Shown here: positions 1-6,249 of the stretch, piece by piece
How positions within the stretch are numbered: position 1 is the stretch's first letter
How the letters are laid out: the number at the start of each line of letters is the position of its first letter
Assembly: GCA_025455945.1 (NCBI GenBank)
Contig: JALOLN010000052.1
Coordinates: 1 to 11,420 of the forward strand
Length of the DNA: 11,420 nt
Reading direction: 5' to 3'
Source of the DNA: Actinomycetes bacterium
Lineage (GTDB): Bacteria; Actinomycetota; Actinomycetes; Prado026
Notes under the pieces: model-generated
The model's database searches: none
What the model was told of the DNA's origin: nothing
The model's input: only the letters and a program-made list of their open reading frames with translations
Translations under genes and position numbers: made by a program

Positions 1-969
1 CGAGGGCAGCGTGGCCGCCTCGAGGTCCCGGGCGAAGGGGATCGGCCCGGGGGTCGCCACCCGGGCGAACCGCGGTGTGAGCCCCGCCTCCAGCAGGACT
101 GCGGCGACCTCCCCGGACAGCCCGCCCCGCAGGTAGTCCTCGTCGACCACCACGACCCGGCCGCAGCGGCGGGCCAGGGGCACGAGGACGTCGACGTCCA
201 GCGGCGCCACCGAGCGGAGGTCGACGACCGCGGCGTCGGTCCCTGCGCGGGCGAGCTCCTCAGCCGCCGCCAGGCACCGGTGGACACCGACGCCGAGGCT
301 GACCAGCAGCACGTCGCCGCCGGGACGCCGGAGCACCGCGGACCCCAGGGCCACCGGCCGGATCGGTTCGGGGACCTGGCCCACCCGGCCGGCCTCCGGC
401 ACGTCGAAGACCACCGAGGGGCGGCTGGCGCCCCCGAGGTAGTCGAGCCAGTAGTCGGTGAGCAGCTTGTGCTCCAGGAAGACCACCGGGCCCGGTGCCT
501 GCACGGCCGCCAGCATCAGCCCGGCGGCGTCCGCCGGCGTCGACGGGACGACGACGGTCAGCCCCGGGACCGACCCGATCATCCCCCACAGCGCCTGCTC
601 GTGCTGCCCGGCGTCCCCGTACCCTCCCCCGCAGGCGGCCCGCACCACGACCGGGACGCGGACGGCGCCCGCACTCAGCGTCGGGAACAGCGCCGCCGCG
701 TTGACCAGGGCGGACCAGGCGACGGGCAGGAAGTCGACGAGCATGACCTCGACGACCGGACGCAGCCCGGCGGCGGCGGCCGCGACGCCTGCGTGGACGA
801 ACGCGGCCTCGCTGATCGGGGTGTCGCGGACCCGGTCCGGGCCGAAGCGCACCAACAGGTCACGGCGCAGCAGCCGCACGTCCTCGCCGAACGTGACCAC
901 GCGCGCGTCCTCGGCCATGGCCGCCGCGAGTCCTGCGTCCACCGCCGCGGAGAAGGTCAGGGTGCTCAC
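1..969 (-). CDS. E1 beta subunit of a thiamine-diphosphate 2-oxoacid dehydrogenase (partial, C-terminus outside window)
   Basis: This is the beta half of an E1 alpha2/beta2 decarboxylase of the pyruvate, branched-chain 2-oxoacid or acetoin dehydrogenase family, which decarboxylates a 2-oxoacid on thiamine diphosphate and passes the acyl group to a lipoyl E2. The 323 codons seen include GED at 28-30, DTPISEAAF at 49-57 (Glu54 matches the glutamate that activates the cofactor), the glycine-rich GGGYGDAGQHEQ at 114-125 with His123, PGLTVVVPSTP at 135-145, and the C-terminal transketolase fold ending near GPIPFARDLE. Family members run about 325-345 residues, so only a few residues are missing at the window edge. 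The GTG start at 969 overlaps the stop of the alpha gene (GTGA) and has GGAGG seven bases upstream (977-981), which fixes it. Substrate cannot be assigned, and no E2 or E3 gene is in view; they may lie beyond base 1. Confidence 0.93.
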   Translation of the reverse strand, partial: MSTLTFSAAVDAGLAAAMAEDARVVTFGEDVRLLRRDLLVRFGPDRVRDTPISEAAFVHAGVAAAAAGLRPVVEVMLVDFLPVAWSALVNAAALFPTLSAGAVRVPVVVRAACGGGYGDAGQHEQALWGMIGSVPGLTVVVPSTPADAAGLMLAAVQAPGPVVFLEHKLLTDYWLDYLGGASRPSVVFDVPEAGRVGQVPEPIRPVALGSAVLRRPGGDVLLVSLGVGVHRCLAAAEELARAGTDAAVVDLRSVAPLDVDVLVPLARRCGRVVVVDEDYLRGGLSGEVAAVLLEAGLTPRFARVATPGPIPFARDLEAATLPS

Positions 970-2036
970 CGGGCCGCCTCCGTCCCGCCCGTGGCGGCGA
1001 TCGTGCGCCGCAGTGCCGCGACGACCTCGTCCCGGACCTCCTGGTCGATCCGCGCCGCCTCCCCCGCCGGCAGCGCGGACCGCGCCGCCGCGAAGGGGTC
1101 GCCGCGGTGCCGCAGCCGAGACGCCGCGAGCGTGCCGAGCCGGGCCGAGACGATGCCGAGCCCGCGGAGCCGCTCGGCGCGGGCGCCTCCGGACGGATGG
1201 GTCGCAGCCCCCGGCAGCCCGGCCGTCATGGGCCGGCCCGCGCGCACCGGGTGGTCGAGGAGCCGCAGCATGGGGTCACCGAGGAAGTGCCCCTGCGGCC
1301 GGTGCACGCGCACGCGGAGGAAGGCGGCGCGGCCGGCCCGGACGCCGTCGAGCAGGGTGCCCGCCCTCCGGAAGACCTCGCCGACGTCGCCGCCGTCGGC
1401 CTCGGCCGTCGCCAGCCCGAACCCCGCGGCCCGGGCGCGCAGGTCCCCGCCGGTGACCTCTGCGCTTCGGGTGGTGATCGCCCAGCCGTTGTCCTTGCAG
1501 ACGAACAGCACCGGCAGCCGCCAGGCGACGGCGAGGTTCCACGACTCCAGCAGCATCCCCTGGTTGGCGGCCCCCTCGCCGAAGAAGGCCACCGAGACCG
1601 TCTCGGGCCGCAGCGTCTGCGCGGCCAGCGCGTATCCGCACGCGAACGGCCCGGCCGAGCCGACGATGCCGTCGCTGGACGACGGCAGCTCCGGCACGAA
1701 CAGGTGCATGTGCCCGCCGTGCCCCTGGTGCAGGCCGCCGCGGTCCCCCGTGCACTCCCGCAGCAGGGGCTCGACCGGTACCCCGCGGCCGACGAGGACC
1801 GTGGTGCTGCGGTGGTCGGTCGCCGTTGCGTCCCCCGGGCGCAGGTGCAGGACGACGCCGGCGACCGCGGCCTCCTCGCCGATCCCGAGGTGCAGCTCGC
1901 CCGGGACGAGGCCGTGCTGCCAGAGCTCGGCGAGGGCCCGCTCGGTGTAGCGCATCCGAGCAACCGCCTGGAAGGCGCGCGCCGGGTCGTACGCGGAGGT
2001 GCGCACGGGGCCAGCGTCGACAGCCGCCCGGCCCAC
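966..2036 (-). CDS. E1 alpha subunit of a thiamine-diphosphate 2-oxoacid dehydrogenase
   Basis: This 356-residue protein pairs with the beta subunit encoded immediately downstream (GTGA overlap) to form a cytosolic E1. Visible family marks are ELHLGIGEEAAVAG at 47-60, GGHMHLF at 107-113, the cofactor and magnesium segment GEGAANQG at 153-160 leading to KDNGWAI at 181-187, and the loop HRPQGHFLGDP at 245-255. Two sites depart from what I know of the family. The usual HRGHGH-type segment reads HRSTTV at 75-80, and the usual NN of the magnesium motif reads DN at 182-183. GEG in place of GDG is known in branched-chain enzymes, so that alone is not odd. The start used is GTG at 2036, without a clear ribosome-binding site; the next in-frame GTG, at residue 11, is possible. 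The gene lies 31 bases after htpX. It may act on pyruvate, a branched-chain oxoacid or acetoin; the sequence alone does not decide. Confidence 0.9.
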   Translation of the reverse strand: MGRAAVDAGPVRTSAYDPARAFQAVARMRYTERALAELWQHGLVPGELHLGIGEEAAVAGVVLHLRPGDATATDHRSTTVLVGRGVPVEPLLRECTGDRGGLHQGHGGHMHLFVPELPSSSDGIVGSAGPFACGYALAAQTLRPETVSVAFFGEGAANQGMLLESWNLAVAWRLPVLFVCKDNGWAITTRSAEVTGGDLRARAAGFGLATAEADGGDVGEVFRRAGTLLDGVRAGRAAFLRVRVHRPQGHFLGDPMLRLLDHPVRAGRPMTAGLPGAATHPSGGARAERLRGLGIVSARLGTLAASRLRHRGDPFAAARSALPAGEAARIDQEVRDEVVAALRRTIAATGGTEAAR

Positions 2037-2067
2037 CGGCCAGGGGACAAGGTCCCGCTGCGGCGGG

Positions 2068-2928
2068 TCAGCGCACCCGGGCCATCTCCTGCAGGCGGGC
2101 GATCCGCTCGGCCATCGGGGGGTGGGTCGCGAACAGCCGGCTGACGCTGCCCGCCCGGAACGGGCTGGCGATCATCAGCGCCGAGGTCGTCTGCAGCTCC
2201 GGCTCCGGGCGCAGCGGCGCAGCCTGGGTGCCCCGCTCCAGCTTCGCGAGGGCGCTGGCCAGGGCCAGCGGGTCGCGGGTGAGCTCGGCGCCCGAGGCGT
2301 CGGCCTCGTACTCCCGGGACCGGCTGATCGCCAGCTGGAGCAGCGAGGCGGCCAGCGGGGCGAGCAACGCGACCAGCAGCGCGCCCAGGGGGTTGGGCCG
2401 GTCGTCGTCGCCGCCACCCGCGAACGGCAGGAAGTAGGCCAGCTGGGCGAGGAACATGACGACGCTGGCCAAGGTGGCCGCGACCGACGAGATGAGGATG
2501 TCGCGGTTGTAGACGTGTGCCAGCTCGTGCCCGAGCACCCCCCTCAGCTCCCGCTCGTCGAGCAGGCGCATGATCCCCTCGGTGACGCAGACGGCGGCGT
2601 TCTCGGGGTTGCGGCCGGTGGCGAAGGCGTTGGGTGCGGCGGTCGGCGAGACGTACAGCCGCGGCATCGGCTGGCCGGAGGCCTGGGACAGCTCGTGCAC
2701 GATCCGGTACAGCCCGGGCGCCTGCTCGGGGGTGACCGGGTAGGCCCGCATCGAGCGCAGCGCGAGCTTGTCGCTGTTGAAGTAGGCGAACCCGTTCGTG
2801 GCCAGCGCGAGGACGAACCCGATGACCAGGCCAGTGCGCCCGCCCAGCCACATCCCGGCCAGCATGATCAGCCCGGACAGGGTGGCGAGCAGGACAGCGG
2901 TCTTCAGGCCGTTGTGTTGGCGGTGCAC
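2068..2928 (-). CDS. htpX: HtpX-type membrane-bound zinc metalloprotease (M48B)
   Basis: HtpX proteases sit in the cytoplasmic membrane and degrade misfolded or damaged membrane proteins. The 286-residue product has two N-terminal hydrophobic segments (about 8-29 and 32-50), the zinc-binding HELAH at 134-138, two further hydrophobic segments (about 145-169 and 181-201) and SREYEAD at 204-210, where Glu206 should be the third zinc ligand. The end ATHPPMAERIARLQEM is typical. Length matches the family's usual 280-295. The reading frame stays open upstream to 3102, but GTG at 2928 is chosen because GGAGG lies six bases before it and the protein then begins as HtpX proteins do. It follows the nuoI-like gene by 43 bases and precedes the E1 alpha gene by 31, so it probably shares their transcript. 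Its place beside nuo and kor genes recalls, from memory, the arrangement in streptomycetes, which suggests a role in quality control of a membrane respiratory complex (inference). Confidence 0.95.
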   Translation of the reverse strand: MHRQHNGLKTAVLLATLSGLIMLAGMWLGGRTGLVIGFVLALATNGFAYFNSDKLALRSMRAYPVTPEQAPGLYRIVHELSQASGQPMPRLYVSPTAAPNAFATGRNPENAAVCVTEGIMRLLDERELRGVLGHELAHVYNRDILISSVAATLASVVMFLAQLAYFLPFAGGGDDDRPNPLGALLVALLAPLAASLLQLAISRSREYEADASGAELTRDPLALASALAKLERGTQAAPLRPEPELQTTSALMIASPFRAGSVSRLFATHPPMAERIARLQEMARVR

Positions 2929-2932
2929 GGGG

Positions 2933-2940
2933 CTCCTCCC
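2933..2940 (-). promoter_or_regulatory. Ribosome-binding site of htpX
   Basis: On the minus strand this reads GGGAGGAG, and its GGAGG core ends six bases before the GTG at 2928. It is the strongest Shine-Dalgarno sequence in the left half. It decides the htpX start against the longer open frame reaching 3102, and shows htpX can be translated independently of the genes upstream. Confidence 0.8.
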
Positions 2941-2971
2941 TGCCGGGTACGGGGTCGCACGCTCACCAGGA

Positions 2972-3331
2972 TCAACGTCCAGCGTGTTCGGGGCTGTTCC
3001 CGGCCAGCCGCTGCTGCTCGTGGACGAGACCCGGTGCGCGTCCCTCGGCGGGCGCCCGGCCCGGGGACCACACCAGCGCGTCGTAGGGACAGACGTCGAC
3101 ACAGATCCCGCAGTACATGCACAGGGCCCAGTCGATGGCGAACCGGTCGAGCACGTTCCGGGTGCGGGGTCGGCCGCCCGTCGCAGCGGCCGGCTCCACC
3201 TCCTGGTGTGCGTCGATGTGGATGCACCAGTCCGGGCACTCCCGGGCGCAGACCATGCAGGAGGTGCAGCGCTCCGGCAGCAGCGCGATGACCCCGTGGC
3301 CGGCCCCCTGGGGAGCGGTCGACGACGTCAC
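2972..3331 (-). CDS. nuoI: NuoI-like protein with two [4Fe-4S] clusters, short form
   Basis: A 119-residue ferredoxin-fold protein related to the NuoI subunit of complex I, which carries two [4Fe-4S] clusters between the electron input module and the NuoB cluster. Both CxxCxxCxxxCP motifs are complete: Cys22, 25, 28 and 32, and Cys71, 74, 77 and 81. The segments CTSCMVCARECPDWCIHID and NVLDRFAIDWALCMYCGIC closely match, from memory, NuoI of actinobacterial nuo clusters lacking NuoEFG. Those proteins are about 160-200 residues; this one lacks most of the N-terminal stretch and ends early, so it may be soluble and act as a ferredoxin. The GTG at 3331 is supported by GGAGG seven bases upstream (3339-3343) and by a GTGA overlap with the nuoC-like stop. 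The frame remains open further upstream, but that part is the nuoC gene read out of frame. A free-standing ferredoxin is the alternative reading. Confidence 0.9.
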   Translation of the reverse strand: MTSSTAPQGAGHGVIALLPERCTSCMVCARECPDWCIHIDAHQEVEPAAATGGRPRTRNVLDRFAIDWALCMYCGICVDVCPYDALVWSPGRAPAEGRAPGLVHEQQRLAGNSPEHAGR

Positions 3332-3867
3332 GGCCCGGCCTCCGGCGGCACGCCCAGCGGGCGGGGCAGGGGGCGGCCCGTCGTCCGGCCGGGCTCGACC
3401 GAACCGGGCCAGGGCCGTGCGGTCCGGGCTTCCAGGACGAACTCCTTCCGCAGCGGGTGCCCGGCGAAGCCCTGCGGCAGCACCAGCGGCCCGGGTCGGG
3501 GGTGACCGGCGAAGACCACGCCGAAGAGGTCGGTGGTCTCCCGCTCGTGCCAGTCGGCACCCCGGTACACCCCGGTGGCCGACGGCAGCTCGGGCCGGTC
3601 GCGGGGGACGGCGGTGCGCACCAGCAGCCGGTCGGCCGTGCGCGGGTCCACCAGGTGGCAGACGACGCCGAAGCCGAGATCGAGCTCGTCGGTGGCCGAC
3701 AGCCAGTCGAAGAAGGTCAGGCCGAGCACGTCGCGTGCAGCGACCAGCGCGGCCAGCCACGCCTCGAGGGGGACGTCGACCGTGACCTCGCCGTCGAGCT
3801 CCTCGACCCGGGCCGACGCGCCCAGCAGCCCGCACAGCCGCTCGCCGAGGTCACGCCGCGCGGTCAC
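3328..3867 (-). CDS. nuoC: NuoC-like 30 kDa subunit of a complex I-like assembly
   Basis: NuoC is a peripheral-arm subunit of complex I that binds no cofactor and braces NuoD, NuoB and NuoI. This 179-residue protein has the family core LTFFDWLSATDELDLGF at 50-66 and the signature WHERETTDLFGVVFAGHP at 106-123, followed by PLRKEF at 138-143. It ends with a short proline- and arginine-rich tail of about 35 residues. It is a stand-alone NuoC, not the NuoCD fusion of enterobacteria. No nuoD follows: its stop overlaps the nuoI-like start. GTG at 3867 is chosen because it forms a GTGA overlap with the nuoB-like stop and the protein then has normal length. The frame stays open to 4245, but that part is a shadow of the nuoB-like gene. 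The DUF/30 kDa family assignment is firm; the partner complex is inferred. Confidence 0.92.
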   Translation of the reverse strand: MTARRDLGERLCGLLGASARVEELDGEVTVDVPLEAWLAALVAARDVLGLTFFDWLSATDELDLGFGVVCHLVDPRTADRLLVRTAVPRDRPELPSATGVYRGADWHERETTDLFGVVFAGHPRPGPLVLPQGFAGHPLRKEFVLEARTARPWPGSVEPGRTTGRPLPRPLGVPPEAGP

Positions 3868-4319
3868 GCCCGCCCCGCCAGCAGCTCCCGGACGGCCTCG
3901 ACCAGGGCCTCCGGCCGTGGCGGGCACCCGGGGACGTAGCAGTCGACGGGCACGACCTGGTCGACTCCGGCGGTCACCGCGTAGGAGTCCCAGTAGGGCC
4001 CGCCCGACGCTGCGCAGGCGCCGAACGACACCACGACGCGCGGTTCGCGCATCTGCTCGTAGGCCCGCCGCACGGCTGCTGCGGTGACCGGCGTCACCGT
4101 CCCCGACACGACGAGGACGTCGGCGTCCCTGGCCCGCTCCGCCCACGGCTGCACGGCCGGGCCGTCGACCTCGTCCCAGGCGTCGGTGGCTGCGGCGACG
4201 ACGAACTCGACGGCGCAGCAGGCCAGCCCGAGGTCGAACAGCCACACCCCGTAGCGGTGGCCGCGGTCGGCGAGCACCACGGCCGGCCCCGGTCCGGCGG
4301 CTCCCGTCGGCGACGTCAC
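3864..4319 (-). CDS. nuoB: NuoB-like subunit carrying the N2-type [4Fe-4S] cluster
   Basis: NuoB (PSST/20 kDa family, shared with the small subunit of [NiFe] hydrogenases) holds the terminal cluster N2 that hands electrons to quinone in complex I. The 151-residue product keeps all four expected ligands: the adjacent pair Cys34-Cys35 in GLACCAVEF, Cys102 in FGACAASGG, and Cys132 in YVPGCPPRPE. DVLVVSGTVTP at 67-77 is also typical. It is the first gene of the minus-strand cluster and begins 82 bases from the divergent korA. The GTG at 4319 has no Shine-Dalgarno sequence, but a TAGACT element ends six bases before it, which fits a leaderless transcript. There is no nuoA upstream. In ordinary complex I the quinone site is built from NuoB together with NuoD; without NuoD in the cluster, its electron acceptor is unknown. 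Confidence 0.93.
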   Translation of the reverse strand: MTSPTGAAGPGPAVVLADRGHRYGVWLFDLGLACCAVEFVVAAATDAWDEVDGPAVQPWAERARDADVLVVSGTVTPVTAAAVRRAYEQMREPRVVVSFGACAASGGPYWDSYAVTAGVDQVVPVDCYVPGCPPRPEALVEAVRELLAGRA

Positions 4320-4325
4320 AACGGG

Positions 4326-4331
4326 AGTCTA
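4326..4331 (-). promoter_or_regulatory. Candidate -10 element of nuoB (leaderless)
   Basis: The minus strand reads TAGACT, a good match to the TAnnnT consensus of housekeeping actinobacterial promoters. Six bases (CCCGTT) separate it from the GTG start of nuoB, so transcription would begin at or beside the start codon. No convincing -35 hexamer is visible 17-18 bases upstream, which is common in actinobacteria. Confidence 0.5.
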
Positions 4332-4345
4332 GGAAGACAACGGCC

Positions 4346-4351
4346 TACGAT
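4346..4351 (+). promoter_or_regulatory. Candidate -10 element of korA
   Basis: The plus strand reads TACGAT, matching TAnnnT. It would start transcription near 4358 and leave a leader of about 44 bases before the korA GTG at 4402. The upstream -35 region is poor. The element lies about 15 bases from the nuoB -10 on the other strand, so the two promoters would overlap face to face and could be controlled together. Confidence 0.4.
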
Positions 4352-4355
4352 GGAC

Positions 4356-4382
4356 GCTGCTGTCGCGATGCTGCGGTCGCGA
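4356..4382 (+). repeat. Tandem 13-base direct repeat in the nuoB/korA intergenic region
   Basis: GCTGCTGTCGCGA (4356-4368) and GCTGCGGTCGCGA (4370-4382) differ at one base, with a 14-base period. Each copy ends with the palindrome TCGCGA. The pair lies at or just downstream of the predicted korA transcription start and upstream of its start codon, a position suited to a regulator binding site. Confidence 0.6.
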
Positions 4383-4387
4383 GAAGG

Positions 4388-4400
4388 GTGGGGTCCCCAC
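4388..4400 (+). repeat. Perfect palindrome next to the korA start codon
   Basis: GTGGGGTCCCCAC is a perfect inverted repeat around one central base, ending one base before the korA GTG. As DNA it could be an operator half-pair; as RNA it could fold into a five-base stem with a three-base loop that covers part of the G-rich ribosome-binding region (AAGGGTGGGG). It may also be chance in such G+C-rich DNA. Confidence 0.45.
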
Positions 4401-4401
4401 G

Positions 4402-6249
4402 GTGGCCAAGCAGGTCGTCCAGGTCGACCGAGTGATCATCCGCTTCGCCGGCGACTCCGGCGACGGCATGCAGCTCACCGGCGACCGGTTCACGTCAGAG
4501 ACCGCGAGCTTCGGCAACGACCTGTCGACCCTGCCGGACTTCCCGGCCGAGATCCGGGCCCCTGCCGGCACTCTTCCCGGCGTCTCCGCGTTCCAGCTGC
4601 ACTTCGCCGACCACGACATCATGACGCCCGGGGACGCCCCCAACGTCCTCGTCGCGATGAACCCCGCAGCCCTCAAGGCGAACCTCGGGGACCTCCCCCG
4701 GGGCGCCGACGTCATCGTCAACACCGACGAGTTCACCCCGCGGGCGCTGGCCAAGGTGGGGTACGACGCCAACCCGCTCGAGGACGGCTCGCTGGACAGC
4801 TACCGGGTCCACCCGCTGGCGCTGACGTCGCTGACCGTCGAGGCGCTGCGACAGTTCGACATCACCAAGAAGGAGGCCGAGCGGGCGAAGAACATGTACG
4901 CCCTGGGCCTGCTCTGCTGGCTGTACCACCGGCCCATCGAGGGCACCGAGCGCTTCCTCCGCCAGAAGTTCAGCAGCCGGCCGGCGATCCTCGACGCGAA
5001 CCTGGCCGCGCTGAAGGCCGGCTGGAACTACGGCGAGACGACGGAGGACTTCTCCATCTCCTACGAGGTGCGGCCGGCGGCCCTGCCGGCGGGCACCTAC
5101 CGCAACATCTCCGGCAACCTCGCCCTGTCGTTCGGGCTGATGGCCGCCGCCCAGCGCAGCGGGCTGCCGCTCTTCCTCGGCTCCTACCCGATCACGCCGG
5201 CGAGCGACATCCTGCACGAGCTGAGCAAGCACAAGCGCTTCGGCGTACGGACCTACCAGGCTGAGGACGAGATCGCGGGGATCGGGGCCGCGCTGGGCGC
5301 CGCCTTCGCGGGCTCGCTCGGCGTGACCACCACCTCCGGCCCGGGCCTCGCGCTGAAGAGCGAGACGATCGGGCTGGCGGTCTCGCTCGAGCTGCCGCTG
5401 GTCATCGTCGACGTCCAACGCGGCGGCCCGTCCACGGGGCTGCCGACGAAGACCGAGCAGGCCGACCTGCTCCAGGCGATGTTCGGCCGCAACGGCGAGG
5501 CTCCGGTCCCGATCGTGGCGCCGTGCTCGCCCGCCGACTGCTTCGACGCGGCCGTCGAGGCCTGCCGGATCGCGCTCACCTACCGCACCCCCGTCCTGCT
5601 GCTCTCCGACGGCTACCTGGCCAACGGGTCCGAGCCGTGGCGGATCCCCGACCTGACGGCGCTGCCCGACCTGCGGGTGGAGTTCGCCACCGAGCCCAAC
5701 CACGACGGGGCGTTCTGGCCGTTCCTGCGGGACCCGCAGACCCTGGCCCGCCCCTGGGCGGTGCCCGGGACCCCGGGGCTGGAGCACCGCATCGGCGGGA
5801 TCGAGAAGTCCGACGGCCCGGGGAACATCAGCTACGACCCGGACAACCACGAGCGGATGGTCCGCCTGCGGCAGGCCAAGGTCGACGGCGTCGCCGCCAG
5901 CATCCCCCCGCTCGAGGTCGACGACCCCACCGACCGGGCCCGGCTGCTCGTCCTCGGCTGGGGCTCCACCTACGGGCCGATCGCGGCCGCCTGCGAGACG
6001 GCCCGGGCCGAGGGGATCGACGTCGCCCAGGCCCACCTGCGCCACCTCAACCCGTTCCCGGCCAACACCGCCGAGGTGCTGCGCCGCTACGACCGGGTCC
6101 TCGTCCCCGAGATGAACCTCGGGCAGCTCGCCCTGCTCGTGCGCGGTCGGTTCCTCGTCGACGCCATCGGCTACAACCGGGTTCGAGGACTTCCGTTCAA
6201 GGCCGCCGAGCTGGTGGCCGCCATCAAGGACGTGATCGCCCGTGACTGA
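4402..6249 (+). CDS. korA: 2-oxoacid:ferredoxin oxidoreductase, fused gamma-alpha subunit
   Basis: KorA with KorB oxidatively decarboxylates a 2-oxoacid, most likely 2-oxoglutarate, with CoA to give the acyl-CoA, CO2 and two low-potential electrons. The 615-residue protein has the gamma domain first (about 8-195, with RFAGDSGDGMQLTGDRF at 14-30) and the alpha domain after it (about 235-615). Alpha-domain marks are SYPITPASD at 261-269, EDE at 288-290, TTSGPGLALKSE at 310-321 and QRGGPSTGLPTKTEQADL at 339-356, all typical of the Kor group. Length fits the two-subunit actinobacterial type known from Mycobacterium tuberculosis. The GTG at 4402 has only a loose purine-rich stretch upstream. The gene overlaps korB by eight bases, so the two are translationally coupled. 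No separate delta (ferredoxin) subunit gene adjoins; the divergent NuoI-like protein could fill that role (inference). The substrate is inferred from similarity. Confidence 0.95.
   Translation: MAKQVVQVDRVIIRFAGDSGDGMQLTGDRFTSETASFGNDLSTLPDFPAEIRAPAGTLPGVSAFQLHFADHDIMTPGDAPNVLVAMNPAALKANLGDLPRGADVIVNTDEFTPRALAKVGYDANPLEDGSLDSYRVHPLALTSLTVEALRQFDITKKEAERAKNMYALGLLCWLYHRPIEGTERFLRQKFSSRPAILDANLAALKAGWNYGETTEDFSISYEVRPAALPAGTYRNISGNLALSFGLMAAAQRSGLPLFLGSYPITPASDILHELSKHKRFGVRTYQAEDEIAGIGAALGAAFAGSLGVTTTSGPGLALKSETIGLAVSLELPLVIVDVQRGGPSTGLPTKTEQADLLQAMFGRNGEAPVPIVAPCSPADCFDAAVEACRIALTYRTPVLLLSDGYLANGSEPWRIPDLTALPDLRVEFATEPNHDGAFWPFLRDPQTLARPWAVPGTPGLEHRIGGIEKSDGPGNISYDPDNHERMVRLRQAKVDGVAASIPPLEVDDPTDRARLLVLGWGSTYGPIAAACETARAEGIDVAQAHLRHLNPFPANTAEVLRRYDRVLVPEMNLGQLALLVRGRFLVDAIGYNRVRGLPFKAAELVAAIKDVIARD

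Noticed and set aside
280..1950. Plus-strand open frame (556 codons) opposite the E1 subunits
   Set aside because: Both E1 alpha and beta are clear on the other strand, and the plus-strand product has no family features.
2044..2073. Small hairpins (GGGAC/GTCCC and CGCTG/CAGCG) between htpX and E1 alpha as a terminator
   Set aside because: Five-base stems without a T-run; such pairs are expected by chance at this base composition.
2929..3102. N-terminal extension of htpX up to 3102
   Set aside because: The extension would overlap the nuoI-like coding end, is low-complexity, and a strong GGAGG with GTG at 2928 gives the normal HtpX length.
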